This document shows, one piece after another, positions 16,748 through 24,106 of a DNA stretch of 33,425 nucleotides. This DNA is from Gemmatimonadales bacterium (GTDB taxonomy: Bacteria; Gemmatimonadota; Gemmatimonadetes; Gemmatimonadales; GWC2-71-9): the NCBI GenBank assembly GCA_013140635.1, contig JABFSM010000011.1:1-33425 (forward strand). Reading direction: 5' to 3'. A program made the position numbers and the translations under genes. The stretch's first letter is position 1; every line of letters begins with the position of its first letter. The notes under the pieces were generated by a model. That model was given only the letters and a program-made list of their open reading frames with translations. It had not been told where the DNA came from and made no database searches.

Positions 16748-17318
16748 CTCCAAATAGCAGATCTACATGGACCACGATATCCGGATTCATCTTAAGTATG
16801 CCCAGCATCTTGCCCAGGCCCCCGATCTTGTAGTTCTTGAGATTCATCGGGGTGCTGGCCGTCAGGTGAATGCCGCCGGGCCCGCGAAAGAGAAGGGCCT
16901 TGATCTTCTCGGGTCGAGAGACACCGTGAATCACGAAGTTGCCGTTCAAGACCACACCGGCGCTGTCGCCCCGCTGCCAATCGGGAGTAACCCCGAGCAG
17001 CTCGAAGCGGATGGTCGGGTAGACCGCCGACTCCATGCTCTTGTTGAGATCGCGATCGCGGCGGTCGTTGCCGGTGGCCAGCGTCTTCACCGGGGCCTCG
17101 ACCCACCCGCGCACCTCATGGAGCGCGGCGCCGCCGGCCATCGCGCCGCGCACCTGGGTGGTGGTGCCGGTGAAGTCGCCAAGGGTGGATTTCCCGTCGA
17201 AGCTCAGTGTGCCGCGAGCCACGGGAGCGTCAGGCCAAGTCACCTGAGCGGGGGCCGGTGCCGCCTGCATGGCCGCGCCGGCCACCGCGAGCCCCCAAAT
17301 GCGGAACGCCGCGATCAC
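16704..17318 (-). CDS. YceI-family lipid-binding periplasmic protein
   Basis: 204 residues. N-terminal signal (MIAAFRIWGLAVAGAAMQAAPAPAQ). The YceI lipocalin-like domain (about 28-188) shows GTLSFDGKSTLGDFTGTTTQ, DRDLNKSMESAVYPTIRFE, VVLNGNFVIHGVSRPEKI and a final MNPDIVVHVDLLFG. Known members bind isoprenoids or similar lipids. The last residues (EEKGSGKREEGSGC) do not belong to the domain; they are encoded by the right arm of repeat element E. GTG start overlaps the stop of the regulator gene by 4 nt (GTGA), so the regulator and YceI form one transcript. Confidence 0.88.
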   Translation of the reverse strand: MIAAFRIWGLAVAGAAMQAAPAPAQVTWPDAPVARGTLSFDGKSTLGDFTGTTTQVRGAMAGGAALHEVRGWVEAPVKTLATGNDRRDRDLNKSMESAVYPTIRFELLGVTPDWQRGDSAGVVLNGNFVIHGVSRPEKIKALLFRGPGGIHLTASTPMNLKNYKIGGLGKMLGILKMNPDIVVHVDLLFGEEKGSGKREEGSGC

Positions 17319-17722
17319 ACCGCGGCGTCGGCTGCCGCTTCGAGCTCGTATCGCCGAATCTTGGCCAGCAACGTCGACCGCGCCAAGCCAAGGAGTTGCG
17401 CGGCGCGGCGGCGGTTGCCGCCGGTGTGCTGCAGCATCGCCGCAATTTGGCGGCGCTCCACCGCCTCGAGCGGCTCCGGCGGAGGGGCGTTTTCGCCGAG
17501 CGCCTCACGCAGGCGCTGGCGGTCGAGTTCGGGCAGGGCCAAATCGATCACGAGGAAGCCGGTGGAGCCTTCGCCCCCCTCGCCGATCATGGCGGCAGCC
17601 GCCGAACCTCTCTCTTCTGTCGTCACCACGCGTCCACCGTTCCGAAATGCCTCCGCCACACGTTCGGCTCGGGCGGAATCGGAACTAACCACGAGAACCG
17701 GGCGATGTTCGATATCGATCAT
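17315..17722 (-). CDS. Fis-type HTH regulator with degenerate receiver-like N-terminus
   Basis: The start at ATG 17722 is chosen because AAAGGAGG precedes it; the track ORF extends 36 codons further without support. 135 residues. The N-terminal half (RPVLVVSSDSARAERVAEAF, VVTTEERGSA, GFLVIDLALPELD) resembles a shortened receiver fold with an Asp in VIDLALPE. The C-terminal 45 residues form a Fis-type helix-turn-helix (EAVERRQIAAMLQHTGGN, RRRAAQLLGLARSTLLAKIR) as in NtrC-type activators, but with no AAA+ domain. It directly precedes YceI with a 4-nt overlap and probably regulates that gene or itself. A TATATA box lies 18 nt upstream of its SD region (17750-17755). Confidence 0.84.
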   Translation of the reverse strand: MIDIEHRPVLVVSSDSARAERVAEAFRNGGRVVTTEERGSAAAAMIGEGGEGSTGFLVIDLALPELDRQRLREALGENAPPPEPLEAVERRQIAAMLQHTGGNRRRAAQLLGLARSTLLAKIRRYELEAAADAAV

Positions 17723-17840
17723 TTCGCTACCTCCTTTGTCAATTCGGTATATACTTGCCGGCAATCGGGACGAATCTGCGGCGCTCCATGGCCGAGATCG
17801 GCCAGTTGCACGCGCGTTACCGACCCCCATCGACCGGCAA

Positions 17841-18824
17841 ATGACTGCTCCCCCTGACTTGACCCGACTGGCTCCCGGCGACCGTGTCCAGGATCCGTTC
17901 CTCGTCCTGGAAGTGGAGACGCGCAGCGGGGATCATCCGCACACCGTCCTCACCCTGGGCAACAGCACCGGATCGATCCAAACTGCCCCATTCTGGGCCG
18001 AGGAGCAGTCGAAAATCGCCGGGATCGGGAAGCGGTCAGTCGTCCAAATCATTGGTGAGGTAGCGACTTACCGCGACAAGCGGCAGCTCAAGGTGAGCTC
18101 CATTCGCGTTCTCCCCACCGGCACCGTGGAACCAGCTCGACTGCTCCCCTCGGTGGGGGATGTGAGCCGGTATTGGGCCTATGTCGACCGGCTTCGGGGC
18201 GAGATCAAGGGTCCGCGGCTTCGGGCCGTCCTCGATCTCTTTTATGAGGATCCCGAGTTCCGGGAGCGGTACGAGCAATGCCCCGGGAGCACAATCGGGC
18301 ACCATGCCGAGATCGGCGGATTGTTGAAGCACACGAGCGAAGTCCTCGCTATTGCGCAGGCTATCGCGCGAGCCGCACGGGCGGACGAGGATCTCGTCAC
18401 GGCGGGTGTACTCCTCCACGACATCGGCAAACTCGAGGCGTATCGGTGGGACGGGGCGTTCGAGGCCACGGAGCTCAATGCGCTGCAGGGCCATGTTGTG
18501 CTCGGCGCATTCATGCTGGACCGCACGGTGCGCGCGGCGTCACCCTCACCCTGCAGCGACCAAGAACTCGCAATTCTCACCCACCTGGTTCTTTCTCATC
18601 ACGGAAAGCAAGAGTTTGGCGCGCCGGTTCCGCCACTCACACTCGAAGCGGAAGTGATCCATTACGCCGATAACGCGAGCGCGAAGACGTCGAGCATGGC
18701 GGAGGCAATCAACACGGCGGCGAATTTTGCGGAAGGGGCGTTGGTCTCGAGCCAGGGCGTGTGGCAGGTGGATCGGCGCCGAGTGTACCGGGGAAAGTCG
18801 GATTGGGGAAGGAGTGAGGAGTGA
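17841..18824 (+). CDS. YhaM-like 3'-5' exoribonuclease (OB fold + HD domain)
   Basis: The real product starts at ATG 17841 (MTAPPDLTRLAPGDRVQDPF) with 327 residues; the long ORF-track entry runs back through YceI antisense. Residues about 15-95 form an OB fold (DPFLVLEVETRSGDHPHTVL, QIIGEVATYRDKRQLKV). The HD phosphohydrolase core follows: STIGHHAEIGGLLKHT, GVLLHDIGKLEAYRW, LTHLVLSHHGKQEFG, EAEVIHYADNASAK. This arrangement is that of YhaM/CBF1 3'-5' exoribonucleases. Its mRNA 3' end carries a degenerate heptamer repeat (element B). No strong SD; a weak divergent promoter may lie near the TATATAC at 17749-17755. Confidence 0.88.
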   Translation: MTAPPDLTRLAPGDRVQDPFLVLEVETRSGDHPHTVLTLGNSTGSIQTAPFWAEEQSKIAGIGKRSVVQIIGEVATYRDKRQLKVSSIRVLPTGTVEPARLLPSVGDVSRYWAYVDRLRGEIKGPRLRAVLDLFYEDPEFRERYEQCPGSTIGHHAEIGGLLKHTSEVLAIAQAIARAARADEDLVTAGVLLHDIGKLEAYRWDGAFEATELNALQGHVVLGAFMLDRTVRAASPSPCSDQELAILTHLVLSHHGKQEFGAPVPPLTLEAEVIHYADNASAKTSSMAEAINTAANFAEGALVSSQGVWQVDRRRVYRGKSDWGRSEE

Positions 18825-18839
18825 GGCCCAAGAGTACGA

Positions 18840-18862
18840 GCGAATAGCGGGAAGCGAATAGC
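18840..18862. repeat. Degenerate heptamer repeat element B
   Basis: Two GCGAATAGC units separated by GGGAA, 15 nt after the YhaM stop. It is the right-arm type of the TTCGCTA family without a clear left arm. The last codons and stop of the YhaM gene also read as two GGAGTGA 7-mers. Confidence 0.65.
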
Positions 18863-18891
18863 TCTCATCAGGTAACCGATACCTGCCCTAC

Positions 18892-18937
18892 AAAAAAAGG
18901 AACGGCCGCACAGCACGAGGCTGTCACGGCCGTCCCA
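18892..18937 (-). terminator. Strong intrinsic terminator, minus strand
   Basis: On the minus strand GGGACGGCCGTGACAGC pairs with GCTGTGCGGCCGTTCC around a short CTCGT loop and is followed by seven T residues. The stem is about 15 bp with one bulge and one wobble. There is no T-run in the plus direction. It ends transcription of the unit from about 19312. Confidence 0.85.
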
Positions 18938-19312
18938 CGCATGAACCGGCTGAGGTCGGAGCCTTCGCCGCCGTTCTTCTTCTGCCTCGCCACCGTTTGG
19001 CTGATCCGCCTATCGGTTCGGGCTTGGCAGAGCCTCAGTGTTGATTCCCAGGCCGGATGGCCGTCCCACCTGGTTCGTCCATGCAAGCGCTGCGAGTCGG
19101 ATCAGGTCGCGGACTGACCCTTCGCACTGCGCTCCGAGGCGCCGCGTCGGAGCGGGTGGAACACGCGACTGGCTCCACCTGTTCGGGCCGGGTGATCACC
19201 AGGATCGTCGATGCTTTGGACGAGCAAGCGCCCCAGACATCTCCCCTGTCGTTCCGCCCGAACTGGCATCGCCCTGATCCGGCTTCTGAGGGAAGCCCAT
19301 CGCAGGCGACAC
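18892..19312 (-). ncRNA. Candidate structured non-coding RNA, about 420 nt
   Basis: A minus-strand unit with promoter-like boxes (TTGCGC, 16 nt, TATCTT) and a strong intrinsic terminator, but no plausible protein: the ORFs here are short, Arg/Ser/Pro-rich and match nothing. Several local hairpins are visible in the minus-strand sequence: GGTGGA...TCCACC, CTCCGA...TCGGAG, GACA-GGGGAGA-TGTC, and GGGCTTCC/GGAAGCCC-like pairing near the 5' end. GGGACGGCC occurs twice, once in the terminator stem. I looked for hallmark sequences of RNase P RNA, tmRNA and SRP RNA and did not see them. Boundaries are inferred from the boxes. It could instead be a long 5' or 3' UTR or a decayed gene. Confidence 0.5.
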
Positions 19313-19318
19313 GCCCCC

Positions 19319-19346
19319 AAGATAGGATCGGCGTACAATCGCGCAA
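19319..19346 (-). promoter_or_regulatory. Candidate promoter of the minus-strand ncRNA unit
   Basis: Minus-strand TTGCGC (19346-19341), 16-nt spacer, TATCTT (19324-19319), followed by GGGGGCG. The 11-mer TCCTATCTTGG around the -10 box also occurs in front of the TPR/CsgG-like lipoprotein gene. Predicted start near 19312. Confidence 0.5.
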
Positions 19347-19494
19347 GTGCCTGATTTTATTCGGTTTACGACGCTTCGAGTTGGTATCGTGTGGACAGGC
19401 AAGTGCAGGTGCCACAGGGGAGAAGAGGTGGTTCGACACACGGTGTGGAAATGTGAATCAACATCTGCTCGTTCGAGTGGGTGCATGGGGGGGG

Positions 19495-19610
19495 CGCTAT
19501 TCGCTATTCGCTATTCGCTATTCGCTATTCGCTATTCGCTATTCGCTATTCGCTATTCGCTATTCGCTATTCGCCGAAGGTCGGAAGCGAATAGCGAATA
19601 GCCAATAGCG
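19495..19610. repeat. Heptamer array and hairpin element C (about 11 copies)
   Basis: Ten perfect tandem TCGCTAT units (19501-19570) preceded by a partial one and followed by TCGCC. Then comes a GAAGGTCGG loop and a mirrored right arm GCGAATAGCGAATAGCCAAT ending at 19610. The stop of the minus-strand 206-aa gene is 2 nt further (19613). Because 21 nt encode seven codons, the array produces repeated RYSLFAI in one ORF; that ORF is not a gene. Confidence 0.92.
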
Positions 19611-19612
19611 AC

Positions 19613-20233
19613 CTATGACTCCAACCCCACCTCAATGTACCGATACGTCTCCTCTTCATCCCCCGCGAGGCTTCCGAAGAGTGCGCCCGCCGAACTCGCG
19701 GCAAACCACCCGCCGATCAGCAGATGCTCGGAGCCGAGGGCGCTGACGATGGGGCGAAACCAACGGCGCAGATGACGGATTTCAGGGGCCCGCGGGGTGA
19801 GAAGCGCCATGAGGGCGCCGGTGCCCGATGTCGCACGCAGGAAATGCGCGAGGGCGTGCGCACGCTGGGAGAATTCAACCGCCTTGACCCCGGGCTCGTC
19901 GAAGAGCACCCGCCCCTCGAAGACGTCCATCGGCGGCGCGTCGAGACGCGGCCCGAGATAGACATACTGCCGTCCACCATCTGCTGTCTTTCGCTCCACC
20001 ACCGCGGCCGCCGTCTCGCTGGTAAGCCGGGCGGCATGGAGCAGGTCGTCGTCCGGCAACAACCCGACCGCGGCGGTCCACTCAAGGGCTGCTAGGGCGG
20101 TTTCGACCGGGCACCCCGAGGCATCGTCAAACGCAATCAAGCGCGGGGCTTGGTCGGCCCGGAGGAGCAAATGGGCCACCCCCTCGCTTCGATCGAGGAA
20201 GGTGCGAACGGTAAGGGTACCGGGGGTCGCCAT
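19613..20233 (-). CDS. Protein of unknown function (206 aa)
   Basis: I start at ATG 20233 ([20 protein letters not shown]) instead of the 348-aa ORF start, because promoter boxes TTGTCA-N17-TAAGCT end 7 nt before it and the upstream extension is low-complexity antisense of the cold-shock gene. 206 residues, soluble, no signal peptide, no recognised motif. Composition is protein-like ([50 protein letters not shown] at the end). The stop lies 2 nt from heptamer element C. The function is unknown to me. Confidence 0.72.
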   Translation of the reverse strand: MATPGTLTVRTFLDRSEGVAHLLLRADQAPRLIAFDDASGCPVETALAALEWTAAVGLLPDDDLLHAARLTSETAAAVVERKTADGGRQYVYLGPRLDAPPMDVFEGRVLFDEPGVKAVEFSQRAHALAHFLRATSGTGALMALLTPRAPEIRHLRRWFRPIVSALGSEHLLIGGWFAASSAGALFGSLAGDEEETYRYIEVGLES

Positions 20234-20240
20234 GGCTTCA

Positions 20241-20269
20241 AGCTTAAGGTCCGCCGTGGATATTGACAA
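20241..20269 (-). promoter_or_regulatory. Promoter-like boxes directly before the 206-aa gene
   Basis: Minus-strand TTGTCA (20269-20264), exactly 17 nt, TAAGCT (20246-20241), then 7 nt to the ATG at 20233. Transcription would start at the initiation codon, implying a leaderless mRNA. The only SD candidate is a weak GAAG inside the presumed non-transcribed part. Confidence 0.55.
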
Positions 20270-20387
20270 ATCCCCCAACGGGCGGAACCTTCTCCGAGTG
20301 GCCGCCGGCGCGGCGACGGGTCTCCGTCGGACCGCCGCGCCGGATCTCTCCCGAGCCGTCTGGCTCCCAGCATATGAGGTCGTGGCA

Positions 20388-20588
20388 ATGGCGAAGGGTA
20401 CTGTGAAGTGGTTTAACGATGCGAAGGGGTTCGGGTTTATCGCGCAAGAAGGCGGCAAGGACGTCTTCGTCCACCACACGGCCATCGTGGCCGATGGCTT
20501 CCGCTCCCTCGCGGAAGGGGATGCGGTGGAGTTCGAGATCGTCGACGGGCCGAAAGGCCTGCAAGCCTCGAACGTCAAGAAGGCCTGA
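20388..20588 (+). CDS. csp: Cold-shock protein (CspA family)
   Basis: 66 residues, the usual Csp length. A single OB-fold cold-shock domain: [20 protein letters not shown] with RNP1 (KGFGFI) and RNP2 (DVFVHHTAI), ending [10 protein letters not shown]. Binds single-stranded RNA/DNA and acts as an RNA chaperone. ATG 20388 is preceded by GAGGT at good spacing. A 154-nt gap to the divergent gene could contain a long leader, as cspA-type genes often have; an exact TTGACA (20263-20268) is present but no good -10 follows it. A perfect 15-bp hairpin terminator follows. Confidence 0.96.
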   Translation: MAKGTVKWFNDAKGFGFIAQEGGKDVFVHHTAIVADGFRSLAEGDAVEFEIVDGPKGLQASNVKKA

Positions 20589-20615
20589 CCGCCAACCACG
20601 GCCAGATCCTCCCGG

Positions 20616-20660
20616 CCGCCGGTGCGCGAGCGTAGCCCTCGCGCACCGGCGGTTCTCATT
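20616..20660 (+). terminator. Intrinsic terminator of the cold-shock gene
   Basis: Perfect 15-bp stem CCGCCGGTGCGCGAG / CTCGCGCACCGGCGG with a 7-nt loop (CGTAGCC), followed by the U-rich TTCTCATTTG. It begins 28 nt after the csp stop. Confidence 0.85.
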
Positions 20661-20674
20661 TGTACCCTTCCTCA

Positions 20675-21184
20675 ATGCCCATCCCCCCTGCTCCGCCGCC
20701 GATCGTGCGCCAGGCAACTGCCCTGCCACCCCTCTCCTTTGCGGGGTTCCGCGCTGGAATGCCGATGGATGAGGCCCGGGCCACAGCCAAGTCGGCCGGT
20801 GGCGGGATCAGCTGCAAGGCCACATCCGATCCGAGAATGCGGGAGTGCAGTGGCAGGATTGCCGAGCCAGGCGGCACGGGAAGCCTGATCCTCACTCTCT
20901 CGTCGATCAACGACTCCGCCGCAGTGATTCTCCTGAGCGGGGCTCATTCCGCCGACGGCGCCCCCTGGGTCACGGCCGCGCGAGAGGCGTTCGGGACCCC
21001 GAATCACCAGACGGGCGCGGGGATGGTGGAGAACTGGCAGTGGATTCGGCGGGGGCAGATGCTTCGGATCGTGCGGCGCGCCAATCGACGGATCGAATGG
21101 GCGGTCAACCTGACCTACGGGCCCCTCCTCGACGGCCTAGGAGCCCCAAAACGAAAAATGCCGGACAAGCAGTCCGGCGTCTGA
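20675..21184 (+). CDS. Protein of unknown function (169 aa)
   Basis: ATG 20675 (MPIPPAPPPIVRQATALPPL) is preferred to the TTG at 20660, which lies in the csp terminator tail. The product has a proline-rich N-terminus and a roughly 130-residue domain beginning LSFAGFRAGMPMDEARATAK with two cysteines (ISCKATSDPRMRECSGRI), which looks like an extracytoplasmic or small enzyme-like fold, but I do not recognise it. No clear signal peptide. The last codons (KMPDKQSGV) are the hairpin that serves as terminator for the opposite-strand gene. It probably has its own promoter, since the csp terminator lies immediately upstream. Confidence 0.62.
   Translation: MPIPPAPPPIVRQATALPPLSFAGFRAGMPMDEARATAKSAGGGISCKATSDPRMRECSGRIAEPGGTGSLILTLSSINDSAAVILLSGAHSADGAPWVTAAREAFGTPNHQTGAGMVENWQWIRRGQMLRIVRRANRRIEWAVNLTYGPLLDGLGAPKRKMPDKQSGV
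21154..21178 (-). terminator. Intrinsic terminator of the basic-tailed protein gene
   Basis: On the minus strand GCCGGAC-TGCTT-GTCCGGC (perfect 7-bp stem) is followed by ATTTTTCGTTTT. It lies 37 nt past the stop of the 125-aa gene and inside the 3' coding end of the convergent gene. Confidence 0.75.
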
Positions 21185-21214
21185 ACCACCCACGGCGCTG
21201 GAAGCGCCCGGGCG

Positions 21215-21592
21215 CTACTTCTTCCGCTTTCCCGCAGGCTTCTTGCCTGCGGGTTTGGGCTTCTTGGGTTGTTTGGCCTTCGCCTTCGGCTTCGGCTTGG
21301 GGTGGGCACCAGGTTTCTTCGGTTTTTCGCGTTCCGCGGCCCGCTCCGCCCGCCGCTGCACAACGACACGCGCGTCGGCCAGGACCCGCTCGCTCTCATC
21401 CTGACTCATCAGGTTCCGGCGAACAGCGAACTTGAGCATCTCATCGGCATCCGCGAGGTCGAACTCCTTGACGCGCGTCCCCGCCTTGATGAGGCCCACA
21501 ATAGCGTCCGCCACCGGGCTCCGAAGGACCTGAGCGATCCCCGGAAGAACCTCCATCAGCGAACTGATCTGCGTACCGGCCAGCTCCGTCAC
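21215..21592 (-). CDS. Small protein with Lys/Pro/Ala-rich basic tail
   Basis: 125 residues. The first about 80 form a helical domain (MTELAGTQISSLMEVLPGIA, DADEMLKFAVRRNLMSQDES, ERVLADARVVVQRRAER). The last 40 are almost only Lys, Pro, Ala and Gly (PKPKPKAKAKQPKKPKPAGK), similar in composition to histone-H1-like bacterial tails. GTG start with GGAG 8 nt upstream. Nucleic-acid binding or condensation is plausible from the charge but is only an inference. A terminator follows at 21154-21178. Confidence 0.75.
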   Translation of the reverse strand: MTELAGTQISSLMEVLPGIAQVLRSPVADAIVGLIKAGTRVKEFDLADADEMLKFAVRRNLMSQDESERVLADARVVVQRRAERAAEREKPKKPGAHPKPKPKAKAKQPKKPKPAGKKPAGKRKK

Positions 21593-21689
21593 TCCCTACT
21601 CCGATCAATTGCGGGTGGTTTTGAACGCCGCAACGTACCTGCAGGGCCGGAACAGGTCAAGAAAGCACGCCGAGAGCCGAGCGTAGTAG

Positions 21690-22805
21690 CTAGTAAAACA
21701 CCCGAACAAATGCCGATCCCACAAGAGCTGAGATACGCCCACGAACCAGACGGTCGTCATCGAGCGATCCCGACTCATAGCGCACAGTGGGCGAGAATAC
21801 GACCCGTTCGGACAATCGGAGATGAATCCCCGCTTCCACTCCGACGAGGTATCCACCGCCTACCTCGGCGTCAGAGCGCCGGACGGAAAGGGCCGGCGTA
21901 AAGTCGAGGCGCGCCGACACTGGAAGGGAGAGCGAGACCTCTCCCGATGTCAGGTCCTCACGATTGCGGGCCGAGGCGCCGGTCGTATCGCCGGCGCTCC
22001 GATGGAAGTGCCACAGGCCTACGCTGAGGGTGCCGGCGCCAACCGGAGCCGCCAGCTGTGCTTCGCCGATCCAGCGCGGGCCCGGGCGATACTGACCCCG
22101 CACCGTACTCGCCCCCCCAAATTGGTCATCACCGAAGGTGCTGTAGGTGACACCAAGCGAGAGTCTCGACGACCCGAGCAGTCGATCGGCGCCACCCCGA
22201 ATCCGGGCTTCGGCGCCGGGGCGGTAGGTGATCGGTCCGGTCGCATCGGTGTAGGGCGTGTACCGGCGCGTCACCCGAACGCTCCCGGCAACGCCGATGC
22301 TCCAGCCCCCTGCAGGAATGACGGCGGCGGCCCCACCCGTAATCGAGAACCCGCTCGAGTAGGAGGCGACCGGAAAGCCGAAGAGGCTCGGGCTGATGGC
22401 CCCGATCACGGCATAGTCGCGCGGAGGAGCGGCGGTCGGGCCGGTGGGAAGATTGACCACGACGGTGAAGACCATCGCCTCACGCCCGACGACGGCGGTC
22501 CCCCGCACCTGCGTGTCGGTGAAAGCCCCCACCGAGTGCGCGGTGCCGTCGGCGCGTTCCATCGTCGTCCGGACCCAGGCCGAGCCGGCGTCGAAGGAGA
22601 AGCGTCCCGCGGGAAGGACGACACCGAAGGGGATGCCGACTTGGCGCAGATACTTGATGCCGGCGAGCCGTTCGAACCGAAGGGACCGGACCTCCATACC
22701 GGCATAGGCGGTCCCGCCGCCGCCTAACGCTTGCGCCGCGAGATTCGGCACCCCGGCCAGAGCGAGCGCAGCCAGCCCGGCAACGCGGTGCGCGCGCCTT
22801 CTCAC
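21690..22805 (-). CDS. Outer-membrane beta-barrel-like protein
   Basis: The start is GTG 22805, which overlaps the stop of the lipoprotein gene (GTGA) and begins a signal peptide MRRRAHRVAGLAALALAGVP...AAQA; the much longer ORF-track version is antisense. 371 residues. The mature part alternates hydrophobic and polar residues with short turns, ending with F-x-Y: MEVRSLRFERLAGIKYLRQ, GPITYRPGAEARIRGGAD, LSLGVTYSTFGDDQFGG, GGYLVGVEAGIHLRLSE, and the C-terminal SALVGSAFVRVFY with a terminal aromatic, a hallmark of barrel proteins recognised by BamA. No specific family recognised. Cotranscribed with the TPR/CsgG-like lipoprotein, so the two probably function together at the outer membrane. Confidence 0.8.
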   Translation of the reverse strand: MRRRAHRVAGLAALALAGVPNLAAQALGGGGTAYAGMEVRSLRFERLAGIKYLRQVGIPFGVVLPAGRFSFDAGSAWVRTTMERADGTAHSVGAFTDTQVRGTAVVGREAMVFTVVVNLPTGPTAAPPRDYAVIGAISPSLFGFPVASYSSGFSITGGAAAVIPAGGWSIGVAGSVRVTRRYTPYTDATGPITYRPGAEARIRGGADRLLGSSRLSLGVTYSTFGDDQFGGASTVRGQYRPGPRWIGEAQLAAPVGAGTLSVGLWHFHRSAGDTTGASARNREDLTSGEVSLSLPVSARLDFTPALSVRRSDAEVGGGYLVGVEAGIHLRLSERVVFSPTVRYESGSLDDDRLVRGRISALVGSAFVRVFY

Positions 22806-24100
22806 GGCCTGGGGATGGTCCCGGTCGCTTGGCTGACGGCGCCCACGCGGCTCGCGTCGTCCTGGCGAAGCGCTTCGGCGATCCGCGACCGCACCGACGG
22901 CGCGCGTGTGGCGAGCCCCGCGCGGGCGAGGCGGCTCGCGAGGCTCGGTGCGATCGTATGCAACGCGGCGGAGAGCTGGGCTGCCCGCGCCGAGGTGGGG
23001 CTCCGGCCTGCCATCGCGGCAAGGCGAGCCGGGGTCATCTTCGCCGCGGCGCCGGACGCGACGGTGGCCGCCGCCTTCTCGCGCGCCGGCGCGAACGACG
23101 GGTCCCGGCGAACCGCCTCCTGGAAGAGAACCCCGGCCCCGGCGACGTCGCCGCGATCGAGAGCCTCGAGACCCCGGCTGAACGAGAGAAAAGCTTGGAG
23201 ATCGGCGGTGGGACGCTCGGTGATCGCGCGCCGCTCGGCGGGGCTGAGCGTAATCTGAAGCTCGGACAGCAGGCCGAGCACGACGGCCTTCTCCATGGCG
23301 AAGAGGCGCTCCAGCCGGTCTGACACCGATTCGGTCGCGCGCACCGATGTCGTGATGGCGTCCACCACGTTCGCGTCGAGACGGAGCGCCCCATCCGGGC
23401 TTTCGCGTATCACCCCCTGAACGACCGCCGCGGCACGGAGCAGCCGGCCGGAGCGCGCCGCCGTTCCCGGTTCGGTTCTCGACCCGCCGGCGAGCGCCAG
23501 CTCCTCTTCGATCGCCTGTACCCGCTCCCTTTCGACGAGAGTGAGGCGCGACACGCGTGCGAGGTCGCTCATGACGAGATGAGCCAGGCCCCGCTCGAGC
23601 GGTTTGAGCTCGGGATTGCCGCCGAGGTAGACCCAAGGAAGCACGGCGATCGTGTTCGGAGCGGGCGGCAGCGCGGAAAGGCGGGCCTCCTCGGCAACGG
23701 CCCTTCGGGCCTCGAGCGCGAGGCGCTCGCGGGTGAGCGCGATGAGACGGGTTTCGACCGGCCGGCGTTCGGCGGCGGTGGCGCGCATCGCCGTGCTCAG
23801 CCGATAGGCATCCAATGCTGCTTCACGATCGCCGAGACCCTCGTACGCCAGACCGAGGTGCACGGCGGCGCGGAAGGATGGGGTAAGCGCAAGAGCGGCG
23901 GTGAGGGCATCCTTGGCCCGGGAAAACTCTCCGGCCCGATAGAACGCTATGCCGACGTCGGTCAGGCTCCCCGCATCGTTCGGCCGCGCCGCCCGACGGG
24001 CGTCCAATAGGGCGAGCTGTTCCGGCGTCACCCCCGGCGCGGGGCGGGCGGGGGCACAGGCGGCGAGCGCCAAGAGCAGCGGAAGGACCCGGGAAGTCAT
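22802..24100 (-). CDS. TPR lipoprotein with CsgG/TolB-N-like domain
   Basis: 432 residues. Lipoprotein signal MTSRVLPLLLALAACAPARP (lipobox LALAAC). Residues about 28-110 are TPR repeats (NDAGSLTDVGIAFYRAGEFS, RAKDALTAALALTPSFRAAV, LAYEGLGDREAALDAYRLS). Residues about 150-270 resemble the CsgG/curli-assembly and TolB N-terminal type fold (NTIAVLPWVYLGGNPELKPL, GLAHLVMSDLARVSRLTLVE, RERVQAIEEELAL, VVQGVI). A second TPR-like region follows (SFSRGLEALDRGDVAGAGVL, FQEAVRRDPSFAPAREKA). Such proteins usually act at the outer-membrane inner leaflet in secretion or assembly. ATG 24100 has no SD, but -10/-35-like boxes and a CRP-type palindrome lie upstream. Overlaps the barrel gene by 4 nt. Confidence 0.85.
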   Translation of the reverse strand: MTSRVLPLLLALAACAPARPAPGVTPEQLALLDARRAARPNDAGSLTDVGIAFYRAGEFSRAKDALTAALALTPSFRAAVHLGLAYEGLGDREAALDAYRLSTAMRATAAERRPVETRLIALTRERLALEARRAVAEEARLSALPPAPNTIAVLPWVYLGGNPELKPLERGLAHLVMSDLARVSRLTLVERERVQAIEEELALAGGSRTEPGTAARSGRLLRAAAVVQGVIRESPDGALRLDANVVDAITTSVRATESVSDRLERLFAMEKAVVLGLLSELQITLSPAERRAITERPTADLQAFLSFSRGLEALDRGDVAGAGVLFQEAVRRDPSFAPAREKAAATVASGAAAKMTPARLAAMAGRSPTSARAAQLSAALHTIAPSLASRLARAGLATRAPSVRSRIAEALRQDDASRVGAVSQATGTIPRP

Positions 24101-24106
24101 GCTGCC

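Noticed and set aside
16767-17840. N-terminal extension of the YhaM-like protein to 685 aa
   Set aside because: That part is antisense to YceI and the Fis-type regulator and has no domain; ATG 17841 gives the expected OB + HD protein.
18892-19312. RNase P RNA, tmRNA or SRP RNA
   Set aside because: Hallmark sequences (GAGGAAAGTCC, a tRNA-like tmRNA end, GGAAGGAAGCAGCC-type SRP loop) were not found on either strand by eye.
19057-19608. ORFs with repeated RYSLFAI over the heptamer array
   Set aside because: The periodic peptide is only the 7-nt repeat read in one frame (21 nt = 7 codons); no start context and the N-terminal half looks random.
19495-19610. CRISPR-like array
   Set aside because: Units are 7 nt with no spacers, and no cas genes are present.
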